Assembly (NCBI RefSeq): GCF_042681825.1
Contig: NZ_JBHUGH010000007.1
Coordinates: 1-64,000, forward strand
DNA from: Halodurantibacterium flavum
Lineage (GTDB): Bacteria > Pseudomonadota > Alphaproteobacteria > Rhodobacterales > Rhodobacteraceae
Reading direction: 5' to 3'
Length of the DNA: 64,000 nucleotides
Position 1 is the first letter of the stretch; each line of letters begins with the position of its first letter. Of this stretch, positions 8,918-17,089 are shown piece after piece. The position numbers were made by a program, and so were the translations under genes. Below the pieces are notes generated by a model. The model saw nothing but the letters and a program-made list of their open reading frames with translations, ran no database searches and had not been told where the DNA came from.

Positions 8918-9336
8918 GTTCGTGTGTCCTTCAATGAAAGGGCCGACAGCGCCCCGATCAGCGCGAAGGCGGCGAGCGCCATCAGCGGGATAGGGATGCC
9001 GACGACCAGTTGGTTGTCATCGGTGCAAGAGGGGCCGGTGGCCGTGCAGGGCTGGACGCGTTCGGGAACAAGACCGACGTACAGCCCCATGTGCCAGAGG
9101 GCGATTGCGCCGCCGCCAAGCGCCAATGCGATGCCGTAGCGCCCCACGCGGCCGTCCCGCCACCAAAGGCCGAGCCCGAGGACAATGGCCAAGGGGAACA
9201 TGAAGGCGCGCTGGAACCAGCACAGCACACAGGGCGTCTGCCCCAGCACCTCGCCGATGAAAAGCACGGCAAGCGAGGCGACGAGCGCGATGATCCACGC
9301 CAGCCCGAGGGCTGTTTCTCCGGACATACGGTTCAT
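8914..9336 (-). CDS. dsbB: Disulfide bond formation protein B
   Basis: The 140-residue inner-membrane protein has about four helices. It shows the first redox pair CVLC (QTPCVLCWFQRAFMFP) and a second pair in QPCTATGPSCTDD within the periplasmic loop. DsbB reoxidises DsbA and passes electrons to quinone. I chose ATG 9336, 5 nt after the sco stop, because the in-frame extension upstream is not DsbB-like. It overlaps the dsbA-like gene by 4 bp. Confidence 0.92.
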   Translation of the reverse strand: MNRMSGETALGLAWIIALVASLAVLFIGEVLGQTPCVLCWFQRAFMFPLAIVLGLGLWWRDGRVGRYGIALALGGGAIALWHMGLYVGLVPERVQPCTATGPSCTDDNQLVVGIPIPLMALAAFALIGALSALSLKDTRT

Positions 9337-9341
9337 GTCGG

Positions 9342-9944
9342 TCAGATCCTCTCTTCCAGATCGGCGAGGATCTCTTCGGCGGAGGTGCCGTAGGGCCACG
9401 AGTCGGCGAAGCCCGCGTCGGGATCGAAGAGGAACAGATGCGACGTGTGGCCCATCGTGTAACCATCCGGCGCCGCAGCCTCTTCGACGCGTTCGAAGAA
9501 GATCGGAAAGGTCTCGGATGTGGCGGCGATCTGTTCCGGCGTGCCGGTCAGCCCGATGATGCCCGCATCGAACAGCGGGACGTATTCGGCGAGTGCTGCG
9601 GGCGTGTCTCGTTCAGGGTCGATTGTTATGAAAATCGGCTGGACCTTGGCGGCATCGTCGCCCAGACCGTCCATCACCGCCGCGACCTCGGATAGGGTCG
9701 TCGGGCAGACGTCGGGGCAGTTGGTAAAGCCGAAAAAAACCAGCATCCAGCGCCCCGCAAAGTCCTCCTCGGTTCGAACCATACCCTGGTGGTCCGTCAG
9801 TTCGAACTCAGCGAAAAAAGGCGGTTCGGCGTCGGTTCGGGCGCTATCGGCACGATAATCGGACCATAGCAAAAGCCATATGAAGGCAAGCGCTGCCACG
9901 CCTGCCAAAACCCAAAGAAACTTCTGTGCCGATGTAAGGGACAA
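9342..9944 (-). CDS. SCO1/SenC family protein (copy 2), first gene of operon
   Basis: The 200-residue protein has a membrane anchor (residues 9-26), the copper motif FTNCPDVCPTTL and the ligand His in YTMGHTSHLF. The likely start is TTG at 9944, since no in-frame ATG precedes the anchor. It is the promoter-proximal gene, 35 nt from the MerR-type -10 element, and shares the divergent region with merR. It differs clearly from copy 1, so the two are probably not a recent duplication. Confidence 0.9.
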   Translation of the reverse strand: MSLTSAQKFLWVLAGVAALAFIWLLLWSDYRADSARTDAEPPFFAEFELTDHQGMVRTEEDFAGRWMLVFFGFTNCPDVCPTTLSEVAAVMDGLGDDAAKVQPIFITIDPERDTPAALAEYVPLFDAGIIGLTGTPEQIAATSETFPIFFERVEEAAAPDGYTMGHTSHLFLFDPDAGFADSWPYGTSAEEILADLEERI

Positions 9945-9979
9945 TCCTGTTCGCCTGATTTTGATTCTTATTGCCTGTG

Positions 9980-10010
9980 CGGATACATCCTCTAGCTGCT
10001 AGAGGTTCAA
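9980..10010 (-). promoter_or_regulatory. MerR-family promoter/operator for the sco-dsb-lsp operon
   Basis: On the minus strand, TTGAAC (10010-10005) and TATCCG (9985-9980) are separated by 19 bp. That over-long spacer is the signature of MerR-activated promoters. The spacer region carries a perfect dyad of 7-bp arms, CCTCTAG/CTAGAGG, at 9989-10005. It closely resembles PbrR/ZntR/CadR-type operators. Confidence 0.8.
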
Positions 10011-10115
10011 GCACGAAATCATGGTATAGCTTGAACTCACGCGTCTGTGAATCCGACACTTGTTTATTCCGACGGCAAAACCTACACAAACTGTATCTTT
10101 TTCATGGAGGCGAAA

Positions 10116-10544
10116 ATGCTCACGATCGGTACTCTGTCAAAGAAGACTGGCACAAAAGTGCAGACCATCCGGTACTACGAACAGATCGGACTCATGCCCG
10201 AACCTGGCAGGACCGAAGGCGGACAGAGGCGCTACGACAATGCACAGCTTGATCGACTGTCCTTCATCCGCCACTCGCGGCAACTCGGCTTCTCGCTCGA
10301 TGCGATCCGCGAGCTGCTCGACCTCAGCGACCATCCCAATCGGCCCTGTGATGAAGCTGATGCCATCGCGCGTCGCCAGCTCAAACAGGTGGAGCAGCGC
10401 ATGGCCCGCCTGAAGGCGCTGCGCACGGAACTGAAACGCATGGTTCACGAATGCAGCGGCGGGCGGACGGGAGATTGCAAGGTGCTTGAGGTGTTGCGGG
10501 ACCATTCGGAATGCCTGACCGAGCACGAGGAAATCGGGGCCTGA
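10116..10544 (+). CDS. MerR-family heavy-metal regulator (PbrR/ZntR/CadR type)
   Basis: The 142-residue protein has an N-terminal winged helix (LSKKTGTKVQTIRYYEQIGL, residues 7-26), a dimerisation helix (about 80-110) and a metal loop. Cysteines at 78, 113 and 121 match the Pb/Zn/Cd branch (C79/C114 plus a third Cys about 8 residues later) rather than CueR. Start ATG 10116 has GGAGG 5 nt upstream; in-frame codons further upstream are not needed. It probably activates both 19-bp-spacer promoters found here. Exact metal unknown. Confidence 0.88.
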   Translation: MLTIGTLSKKTGTKVQTIRYYEQIGLMPEPGRTEGGQRRYDNAQLDRLSFIRHSRQLGFSLDAIRELLDLSDHPNRPCDEADAIARRQLKQVEQRMARLKALRTELKRMVHECSGGRTGDCKVLEVLRDHSECLTEHEEIGA

Positions 10545-10626
10545 AGGAATTCAGCCAACATTCCGGCTGGAACGCAGATCAGCCGCAGAAGTTAATGTGT
10601 CGTACAACACAAGCTGGAACCACAAA

Positions 10627-11226
10627 ATGGCCGCTAGACAAGATTCAATGGAGAGACGGACGCTTTGGATCGTTCTGGCGCTCAATATCGGTTTGGCCGT
10701 GGCCTTTTTCGCAACAGGCGCCTTCGGCGACTCAAGTGCCCTGATCGCCAACGGGCTCGATAACCTCTCCGACAGCTTCGTCTACGCGATCAGCCTTTTC
10801 GCTTTGTCCCGATCCGCCAAATGGAAACGCGGGGCGGCGAACGTTTCCGGCGGGCTGCTGATCCTGTTCGCTGCAGGCATCCTCTACGATGCGTGGCGCC
10901 GCTACATCGGTGGGTCAGATCCGCTCGGGACGATCATGATTGCAATGGCCCTGATCGCGGCGGCTATCAACGCAGTCTGCGTTTGGCTGCTCGCTAAGCT
11001 CAAAAATCCGGACGTCAACATCCGCGCGGCCAACACCTTCAGTTACAACGATTTCGCCGCGAACCTCGGTATCGTCGTGGCCGGTGGCCTCGTCGCCTGG
11101 CTAGGAACCAACTGGCCGGACCTCGTCGTCGGCGTGATTGTCGCCGGGATCGCGGCCTGGGGCGGTATCGATATTCTACGCGACGCACATGGCGAACACC
11201 ACAAAGCGGTTCACACGGGCAAATAG
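10627..11226 (+). CDS. Cation-diffusion-facilitator-like transporter, short form
   Basis: About 199 residues with six hydrophobic segments. Metal-site-like motifs are LDNLSDSF in helix II and SYNDFAANLG in helix V, where CDF proteins usually have HxxxD/DxxxD. The C-terminal cytoplasmic metallochaperone-like domain of classical CDFs is missing; the protein ends right after helix VI with a short His-bearing tail (HGEHHKAVHTG). Starts at 10597 (GTG), 10627 or 10648 (ATG) are possible. It lies 82 bp after merR in the same direction, so it may be cotranscribed. Confidence 0.75.
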   Translation: MAARQDSMERRTLWIVLALNIGLAVAFFATGAFGDSSALIANGLDNLSDSFVYAISLFALSRSAKWKRGAANVSGGLLILFAAGILYDAWRRYIGGSDPLGTIMIAMALIAAAINAVCVWLLAKLKNPDVNIRAANTFSYNDFAANLGIVVAGGLVAWLGTNWPDLVVGVIVAGIAAWGGIDILRDAHGEHHKAVHTGK

Positions 11227-11254
11227 TTGCGGGAGATTCTTTCTGAAGAAAGGG

Positions 11255-11285
11255 TTGAAGCTATAGTGACTATAGCAATTAGGTT
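11255..11285 (+). promoter_or_regulatory. Second MerR-family promoter/operator
   Basis: TTGAAG (11255-11260) and TAGGTT (11280-11285) are separated by 19 bp. The dyad is GCTATAG-TGA-CTATAGC (11260-11276). It has the same architecture as the site at 9980-10010, so the nearby MerR protein probably controls both. It lies just upstream of the transglutaminase-like gene and czcD. Confidence 0.78.
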
Positions 11286-11321
11286 TGTTCCAAGACGATT
11301 CGAGGAGCGACTCCGTTGCAG

Positions 11322-12077
11322 ATGACCGACCCCCTACTTGCACCCACCAAACTACTGGATTTTGACGCCGCGCCTCTTGCGCATCTAATTGAGACCCGCG
11401 GCTGGCGCGGCTTATCCGAATACGATCGGATCGGAGCTGCCTATGATTTCGTTCGGAATGAAATCGCGTTCGGATACAATCGAGCCGACGACATCCCCGC
11501 ATCCGAAGTGCTTTCCGACGGCTACGGGCAGTGCAATACCAAAGGCACGCTCTTGATGGCGCTGCTGCGTGGTGTCGGCATTCGTTGCCGGTTGCATGGG
11601 TTTACTATCCATAAAGGCTTGCAGCGCGGTGTTGTCCCTGAGCTGGTGTATCCGCTTGCTCCGCAGGAAATTCTCCACTCATGGGTCGAGATCGAATTTC
11701 AAGGTGCCTGGATCAACCTTGAAGGCTTCATCCTGGATGACGCTTTCCTCAAAGTCCTGCAAACGTCTTTCTCGGACACGGACAGTCTCTGCGGTTATGG
11801 CGCGGGCACGGATTGCCTTGGCGCGCCTCCCGTCGCCTGGAACGGAGAAGATACCTACATTCAGAAAACCGGCATCGTGCAGGATTTCGGCGTGTTTGAT
11901 ACGCCGGACGCCTTCTATTTGTCCCATGAGCAATCCTTTGGATGGCTGCGTGGCGCCCTTTACCGTCATATAATTCGCCACTGGATGAATGCGCGCGTAC
12001 GTGGTTTCCGCAGCGGCCGCCTGAAGACTGACCGACGCGCGACACACGCGCACGCGGAGCCTGCCAATGCCACATGA
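11322..12077 (+). CDS. Transglutaminase-like domain protein
   Basis: About 251 residues. The papain-like/transglutaminase core is visible: Cys in SDGYGQCNTKGTLLMALLR, His in ILHSWVEIEF and an acidic residue in NLEGFILDD. No signal peptide is evident. Such proteins act as cysteine proteases or transferases; the substrate is unknown. A GAGG stretch at 11302-11305 could serve TTG 11316 or ATG 11322. It overlaps czcD by 11 bp and lies under the second MerR promoter, so it appears to be part of the metal response. Confidence 0.75.
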   Translation: MTDPLLAPTKLLDFDAAPLAHLIETRGWRGLSEYDRIGAAYDFVRNEIAFGYNRADDIPASEVLSDGYGQCNTKGTLLMALLRGVGIRCRLHGFTIHKGLQRGVVPELVYPLAPQEILHSWVEIEFQGAWINLEGFILDDAFLKVLQTSFSDTDSLCGYGAGTDCLGAPPVAWNGEDTYIQKTGIVQDFGVFDTPDAFYLSHEQSFGWLRGALYRHIIRHWMNARVRGFRSGRLKTDRRATHAHAEPANAT

Positions 12078-13023
12078 CCACGGGCACGCGCATTTCGATC
12101 CGGATTCCGGCGATCGGCGGGTTGCCATCGCCATCTGGGCAAACGGGCTACTTACCGTTGCGCAAGTCGTCGGGGGCATATTCTCGGGCAGTCTGGCACT
12201 GATCGCCGATGCGCTGCACAACTTTTCCGATATGGCCTCGCTTGTCATTGCCTTCGCCGCACGCAAGATCGCGCGCCGCCCAGCCGATGAGCGCATGACC
12301 TTCGGCTATGGTCGGGTCGAAATCGTCGCAGCCCTGGTTAACTACACCACCCTGATTTTGATCGGCTTCTACCTGATCTACGAAGGTGGCATGCGCATGA
12401 TTGATCCACCCGAAGTCATGGGTTGGACCGTCGTCATTCTCGGTGGAATTGCGCTTGTGGTCGACACGCTGACCGCAATGCTGACCTATTCGATGCAGAA
12501 GGGCAGCGTGAACATCCGCGCGCTTTTCCTGCATAACCTGTCGGACGCGCTTGCTTCGGTCGCGGTTATCGTCGCTGGGTCGCTGATCATCCTTTACGAC
12601 ATGCGTTGGGTCGATCCTGCCATCACCATCGGCATCGCCATCTACATCCTGTATCTGTCTTTCACTGAAATAGGCGGCCCAATCCGAACCCTGATGCTCG
12701 GGAGCCCGCCGGACATCGACAACGAGGCCGTCGTCGAAGCGATGCGGAAAGTCGAAGGCGTCGCCGACGTCCACCACGTCCATCTCTGGCAAATGCAAGA
12801 GCACGAGGCTGCGCTCGACTGCCATGTCGTCGTGGCAGCCGAGGGGTGGTCGAAGATTGAAGAGATCAAGAGCGCGATCAAGAAGCGGCTGAAGGGAGAA
12901 TTCGGCATCAGCCATTCCAGCCTCGAATTCGAGCACGAGGATCGCGCTCATCAGAACGCCGATCTCTATGGTCACGGTAATTCGAGAGATGGGGAGGAAA
13001 CTCATACTCACGAGAAAAGATAA
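12067..13023 (+). CDS. czcD: Cation diffusion facilitator metal efflux protein
   Basis: The 318-residue CDF antiporter is predicted to expel Zn2+/Co2+/Cd2+ from the cytoplasm. His-rich N- and C-termini flank six helices. The tetrahedral site motifs are ADALHNFSDM (helix II) and FLHNLSDAL (helix V). The cytoplasmic domain has VHHVHLWQMQ and LDCHVVV. It is translationally coupled to the transglutaminase-like gene by an 11-bp overlap, which supports joint control by the MerR site at 11255. Confidence 0.92.
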   Translation: MPHDHGHAHFDPDSGDRRVAIAIWANGLLTVAQVVGGIFSGSLALIADALHNFSDMASLVIAFAARKIARRPADERMTFGYGRVEIVAALVNYTTLILIGFYLIYEGGMRMIDPPEVMGWTVVILGGIALVVDTLTAMLTYSMQKGSVNIRALFLHNLSDALASVAVIVAGSLIILYDMRWVDPAITIGIAIYILYLSFTEIGGPIRTLMLGSPPDIDNEAVVEAMRKVEGVADVHHVHLWQMQEHEAALDCHVVVAAEGWSKIEEIKSAIKKRLKGEFGISHSSLEFEHEDRAHQNADLYGHGNSRDGEETHTHEKR

Positions 13024-13188
13024 CCGAGCATGAGGATATCATTTCCTCATTTGCGACGGCAAGTTGACGTCGACCAACGTCAAGTGGACTGATGAACCTT
13101 TGCATGAGCAACTGGCTGCGAAGGGCAGTAACGAAGGTCTGAGGCGGATACACTACAGGGGTATCACGTCCAAGTTACAGAATGTCAC

Positions 13189-13219
13189 TTGACCTCCCCT
13201 TGCTGGAAGGTTGTAGCAG
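13189..13219 (+). promoter_or_regulatory. CueR-type copper-responsive promoter
   Basis: TTGACC (13189-13194), a 19-bp spacer and TAGCAG (13214-13219). The spacer contains CCTTGCTGGAAGG, almost the textbook CueR core (CCTTCCNNNNNNGGAAGG class). No cueR gene is seen in the window, so the activator would come from elsewhere. Transcription should start near 13226, at or next to the ATG at 13227. Confidence 0.75.
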
Positions 13220-13226
13220 CAACTGT

Positions 13227-14024
13227 ATGACCTGCGTTTTTCGCCTTGTTTTGATTCTCATGCTGACCTTCGGTGCAGTGACTGCGCCGGATATGTCGTC
13301 GGCCAGTATGTCAATCACGGCTATGGCGCAGATGGAACCCACCGAAAGCGCCGATGGCCTCTGCAATGGTTGCGATCCCGCTGGATTTGCTGACGGTACT
13401 GCCTGTGAAGGTGGGTGTCCTGTTCCTTGCGGCTCCAGCGGTACGGCTGGCCTCCTTGAGAGTGTCTTCGGTGTCATCGGCTGTCTGAGCGCCGCGGCGG
13501 TCTCGATCCTCGATGTCGACCCGCCCCCCGTCGTTGTTCCCTATGACCCCGCCACCGGCTTTGCACTCCCCGAAGCCTCGGTCGGCGCCTCCTCGGTGAC
13601 CGCCAACCAGGCGATCATCGAGGCGGAGGTGTTCCGCTATGTGACCGACCGGGAGGTCTATAACCAGCTCGACAACGATCTGCGCATCCGCAACGTCCTG
13701 CGCCGCTCGGACGGAGCTGCCGAGAGTGGGCTGCGCCAGATCTGGAACAGCGCCAATGAGAACTACCCGCCGACGGTCTATGGCCCCAAGGCGCGGCTCG
13801 ACGTGGAGATCCTCAGCATCAACCGGATCGGAACCAACCGCGCGACGGTCCGCCTGCGCAAGCGCCTGACGTCCATTAACGGCACCCAGACCGGCCTCTT
13901 CACTGCGACGCTTCTCTTCGAGTTCCGCCCGGAGACCCGCCGCTCCATCGATGAGGTCTGGACCAATCCATTCGGCTTCACCGTCCTCGAATATTCCATC
14001 CGCTCCGACAGATTGGAGAACTGA
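13227..14024 (+). CDS. Chimera: Cys-rich secreted copper-locus protein fused in frame to VirB8
   Basis: The 265-residue ORF has two parts. Residues 1-75 look like a small secreted protein of copper operons: signal-like helix 4-20, Met-rich stretch, and Cys pairs in CNGCDP and CEGGCPVPC. Residues 80-265 match VirB8: remnant membrane helix VFGVIGCLSAAAVS, PPPVVVPYDPATG, then the periplasmic NTF2-like domain with REVYNQLDNDLR and IDEVWTNPFGFTVLEY. The cytoplasmic VirB8 N-terminus is lost. An upstream in-frame ATG at 13182 overlaps the promoter and is unlikely. If residues 4-20 are a signal sequence, the next helix would place the VirB8 domain in the cytoplasm, so function is doubtful. Confidence 0.8.
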   Translation: MTCVFRLVLILMLTFGAVTAPDMSSASMSITAMAQMEPTESADGLCNGCDPAGFADGTACEGGCPVPCGSSGTAGLLESVFGVIGCLSAAAVSILDVDPPPVVVPYDPATGFALPEASVGASSVTANQAIIEAEVFRYVTDREVYNQLDNDLRIRNVLRRSDGAAESGLRQIWNSANENYPPTVYGPKARLDVEILSINRIGTNRATVRLRKRLTSINGTQTGLFTATLLFEFRPETRRSIDEVWTNPFGFTVLEYSIRSDRLEN

Positions 14025-14026
14025 CG

Positions 14027-14722
14027 TTGTTGTTTATAAGATCGCTTATTTTTGTCATTGCCCTGTTGCCCGGCTTCGCCTCTGCCGAAGCCATCCCGCG
14101 TGGTGGTCCCAACGACAGCCGAGTGCGCTTGGCCACCTACCAGGAGGGTCAGGTCTACCGCCTCAGCGTGTCGCTCACCCATGTGACCACCATCGAGTTC
14201 GGCGAGGGCGAAAGCATCCGCTCGATCATCGCGGGCGACACCGAGGGCTTCGAGATCGACGGCGTCCCGGGCGGTCAGGCCTTCGCAATCAAGCCTGTGG
14301 CGCGCGTGGTGCATACCAATGTGACAGTCTATACGAACCGCCGGAGCTACTACTTCAACGTCCAGGAGGTCCGCAGCCCGACCTTCTACGTGGTGCAGTT
14401 CCGCTACCCTGACGACGCTGCGCGCCCGACCCGGGCCATCGCCGCCCAAGCGCCGAACTACAACTACGGCGCCAGCGCGCGGACCGAGTTCACGCCAACG
14501 CGTATCTGGGATGACGGGACGTTTACGTATTTCGCGTTTCCAAGAAACGCGCCTGTGCCCGCGATCTTCCGCTACGCGGGCGGCCGCGAGCGCACGGTCA
14601 ACACGCAAATTCCTGAAAACGGCGTGATCCGCGTCAGCGGCGTGAACCGCCAATGGGTCCTGCGACTTGGCGAAGAAGTGGTCTGCATTGAGGCGATCCC
14701 GCCCGCGGAGGCCACCTCATGA
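14027..14722 (+). CDS. virB9: Type IV secretion outer-core protein VirB9
   Basis: The 231-residue protein has a signal peptide ending GFASAEA. It shows the typical VirB9/TrbG layout: N-terminal beta domain (DSRVRLATYQEGQVYRL) and C-terminal CTD (FTPTRIWDDGTFTYFAFP ... PAIF). It inserts with VirB7 and VirB10 into the outer-membrane core complex. The start is TTG 14027, 2 nt after the virB8-like stop. It overlaps virB10 by 4 bp. Confidence 0.93.
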   Translation: MLFIRSLIFVIALLPGFASAEAIPRGGPNDSRVRLATYQEGQVYRLSVSLTHVTTIEFGEGESIRSIIAGDTEGFEIDGVPGGQAFAIKPVARVVHTNVTVYTNRRSYYFNVQEVRSPTFYVVQFRYPDDAARPTRAIAAQAPNYNYGASARTEFTPTRIWDDGTFTYFAFPRNAPVPAIFRYAGGRERTVNTQIPENGVIRVSGVNRQWVLRLGEEVVCIEAIPPAEATS

Positions 14723-16098
14723 GCGATACCGAGAACACCGAGCTGGAAAGGCGCCTCGCCGCCCTTGAGAAAGGCAGTGCCCGCGCGCCCATAGCGGCGC
14801 AGCGCCGGTCGCCCCTTCTCGCGCTGGTCGTGGTCCTCGTCATCGGCGCGGGTGGTGCCATGCTTTATCTCCTCTCACAGCCCGAAGGAGAGGAAGCCTT
14901 GCCGACGGCCACTCCGGACGTCTTCCAAAACGAAGGGGATGGCTTTGGCGCCATCGAGACCTTGCCCCCGCCCGAGCCCGAGGTTGTGTTCGTCGGACCA
15001 GACCCCGTCGAGCCCAACGCGGAGCTTCTGGCGCAGATCACCGCCCTGCAGGCCCAGATCGAGGAGTTGCGCAACGCCCCTGAACCAGTTGTCGAGGAAG
15101 ACACCGCCGCCGCAGAGGCAATTGACGCGCTGACTGCTCAGATCGCGGCGCTACAAGCCGCCTCGGAAGCCGCACAGCAACGATTTCAGGACGAACTGAC
15201 GGCGCGGGATCGCAGCCTTGAGCAACTCCGCATGGATCTGGAACTGGCCCAACTCGAGGCCAGCCGACCGCAACCCGCGCCAACGGGCCCCACGCAGGAT
15301 GAGCTGCGCGCACGCGAGCAAGAGCGACTGCGCCGCGAGGAGGAAGCAAGACGGCTTGCGGAACTTGAACGCCGCGCGGCTGAGGAACGCGCATTTCAGG
15401 ATCGGCGCATCACCTCACCCACCATTGCCTTTGGCGGCACCTCCGGTGCAAATGAGACGGCCTTGACCGAACGGACCTTTGGGGAAGTGACGGATTTCGT
15501 GCTGAACGGCGCGCTGCCCACTTCTGTGACGCAAGCCGAGGTCATCGCCAACCCGTCCAATACCATCATACAGGGCACGATGATCCAGGCCGTCATGGAA
15601 ACCGCCCTCGACAGCTCCCTGCCCGGCCAGACCCGTGCCGTCGTGTCCGAAGATGTGTTCAGTTTCGATGGCTCGCGCCTTCTGATCCCGCGCGGGTCAC
15701 GCCTGATCGGGCGGTATCGTTCCGGCGTCGATATCGCGCAGCGCCGGGTCACCATCGCCTGGGACCGGATCATCCTGCCTGACAATCAAACCATCCAGAT
15801 CAGCTCTTTCGGGGGTGACGAGTTGGGCCGCTCCGGCGTGACCGGCTTTGTCGACACGCGCTTTGATGAACGCTTTGGCTCGGCGGCGTTGATTTCGCTG
15901 ATCTCAGCGGCCCCAAGCGCCGCTGCAGCAAATGTGCAGGATGAGACCGCCGCGGATGTGCTCGAAGACGTGGGCGATGATCTTGCCGATGCCACGGACA
16001 GCGTGATTGGCGATTACCTTTCGATCGGTCCGGTCATCTATATCGACCAGGGCGCGCGCGTCACCGTCATGGTCGACCGCGATCTGGAGATCTTCTGA
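14719..16098 (+). CDS. virB10: Type IV secretion scaffold protein VirB10
   Basis: The 459-residue protein has a short cytoplasmic tail, one membrane helix (about residues 32-52) and a long Glu/Ala/Gln-rich coiled-coil and proline-containing periplasmic region (about 100-230). The C-terminal beta-barrel (TrbI-like) domain has TERTFGEVTDFVLNGALPT and IPRGSRLIGRYRSGVD. VirB10 spans inner and outer membranes and couples ATP hydrolysis to channel gating. Its ATG overlaps the virB9 stop. Confidence 0.94.
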   Translation: MSDTENTELERRLAALEKGSARAPIAAQRRSPLLALVVVLVIGAGGAMLYLLSQPEGEEALPTATPDVFQNEGDGFGAIETLPPPEPEVVFVGPDPVEPNAELLAQITALQAQIEELRNAPEPVVEEDTAAAEAIDALTAQIAALQAASEAAQQRFQDELTARDRSLEQLRMDLELAQLEASRPQPAPTGPTQDELRAREQERLRREEEARRLAELERRAAEERAFQDRRITSPTIAFGGTSGANETALTERTFGEVTDFVLNGALPTSVTQAEVIANPSNTIIQGTMIQAVMETALDSSLPGQTRAVVSEDVFSFDGSRLLIPRGSRLIGRYRSGVDIAQRRVTIAWDRIILPDNQTIQISSFGGDELGRSGVTGFVDTRFDERFGSAALISLISAAPSAAAANVQDETAADVLEDVGDDLADATDSVIGDYLSIGPVIYIDQGARVTVMVDRDLEIF

Positions 16099-16102
16099 TC
16101 CC

Positions 16103-17089
16103 ATGTCGCTGAGCTATCTCCAGACCTCGCTTGATCGGATCGACGCCGCAGCACGCGACGATGTCATCGAGATCTGCATCAATCCTGACGGCACCTGCTG
16201 GGGAGAATTTCAGGGCGATCACTTCATGAGAAAGCTGGATCAAGCGTTGACCGCAACCGAAGTGAAAGACCTCGGCAACCAGATCGCCTCTTCTGCCAAT
16301 ACCACGATGAGCAAGGACCGCCCCATCGTCTCGGTCTCAATCACCTACAAGGGGCGGCCGATCCGGGCACAGGTCATCACACCACCCGCCGTGCTCTCGG
16401 CCATGTCGATCAGCCTGCGGTTTTTCTCAAGCTTGCCGCTCGATGGAATCGCGCTCGATTTCCTCTATGGCAAGGAACGCAAGCTTGAAGAACTCCGTCT
16501 CGAGAAAACCCGGGAACTGCGCGAGGTTGTTACGTCTGGCGTCATCGATGATGCACTTGCTTTTTGCGTCGAGAACAAACTCAACATGATTGTCTCAGGC
16601 GGCACCTCCACCGGCAAGACCGTCGCCGCGCGGAAGATCCTCACTCATGTGCCACCAGCGGAACGCATTGTCACCATCGAGGAAGCCGCCGAGCTTCTGC
16701 CGACCCAGCCAAATGCCGTGACCCTCATCGCCAATCGCGATGCAGAGTTCCAGACCGCCGATGTGCTGCTCACCGCCACGCTGCGCATGCGCCCCGACAG
16801 GATCATCCTGGGCGAGGTGCGCGGCAAGGAGGCAATGACCTTCCTCGAAGCCATAAATACAGGGCACGGCGGGTCCATGACCACCCTACATGCCGAAACC
16901 CCACAGCTTGCCGTGCAGCGCCTCGCGATCGCGGCACTTAAGACCGAGATCCCGATGACCTATGCCGACATGATCCAGTACATCGAGAACTCCATCGATG
17001 TGATCATCCAGGCCGGTCGCCACGACGGCAGGCGCGGCATCACCGAATTCTACCTACCCGGCGCAACCGAGATTGGAACTTCTCCATGA
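16103..17089 (+). CDS. virB11: Type IV secretion ATPase VirB11
   Basis: The 328-residue hexameric ATPase has Walker A SGGTSTGKT (about residue 167), an Asp-box-like VTIEEAAELL, Walker B RPDRIILGEVRG, and a His box GHGGSMTTLHAETP. It powers pilus assembly and substrate transfer on the cytoplasmic face. Start ATG 16103 is 4 nt after virB10; the in-frame upstream extension lies within virB10. It ends with an ATGA overlap into the next ORF. Confidence 0.94.
   Translation: MSLSYLQTSLDRIDAAARDDVIEICINPDGTCWGEFQGDHFMRKLDQALTATEVKDLGNQIASSANTTMSKDRPIVSVSITYKGRPIRAQVITPPAVLSAMSISLRFFSSLPLDGIALDFLYGKERKLEELRLEKTRELREVVTSGVIDDALAFCVENKLNMIVSGGTSTGKTVAARKILTHVPPAERIVTIEEAAELLPTQPNAVTLIANRDAEFQTADVLLTATLRMRPDRIILGEVRGKEAMTFLEAINTGHGGSMTTLHAETPQLAVQRLAIAALKTEIPMTYADMIQYIENSIDVIIQAGRHDGRRGITEFYLPGATEIGTSP

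Noticed and set aside
13182..13227. Upstream ATG (13182) as start of the VirB8 chimera
   Set aside because: It lies upstream of and within the CueR-type promoter, so it would not be transcribed from it.
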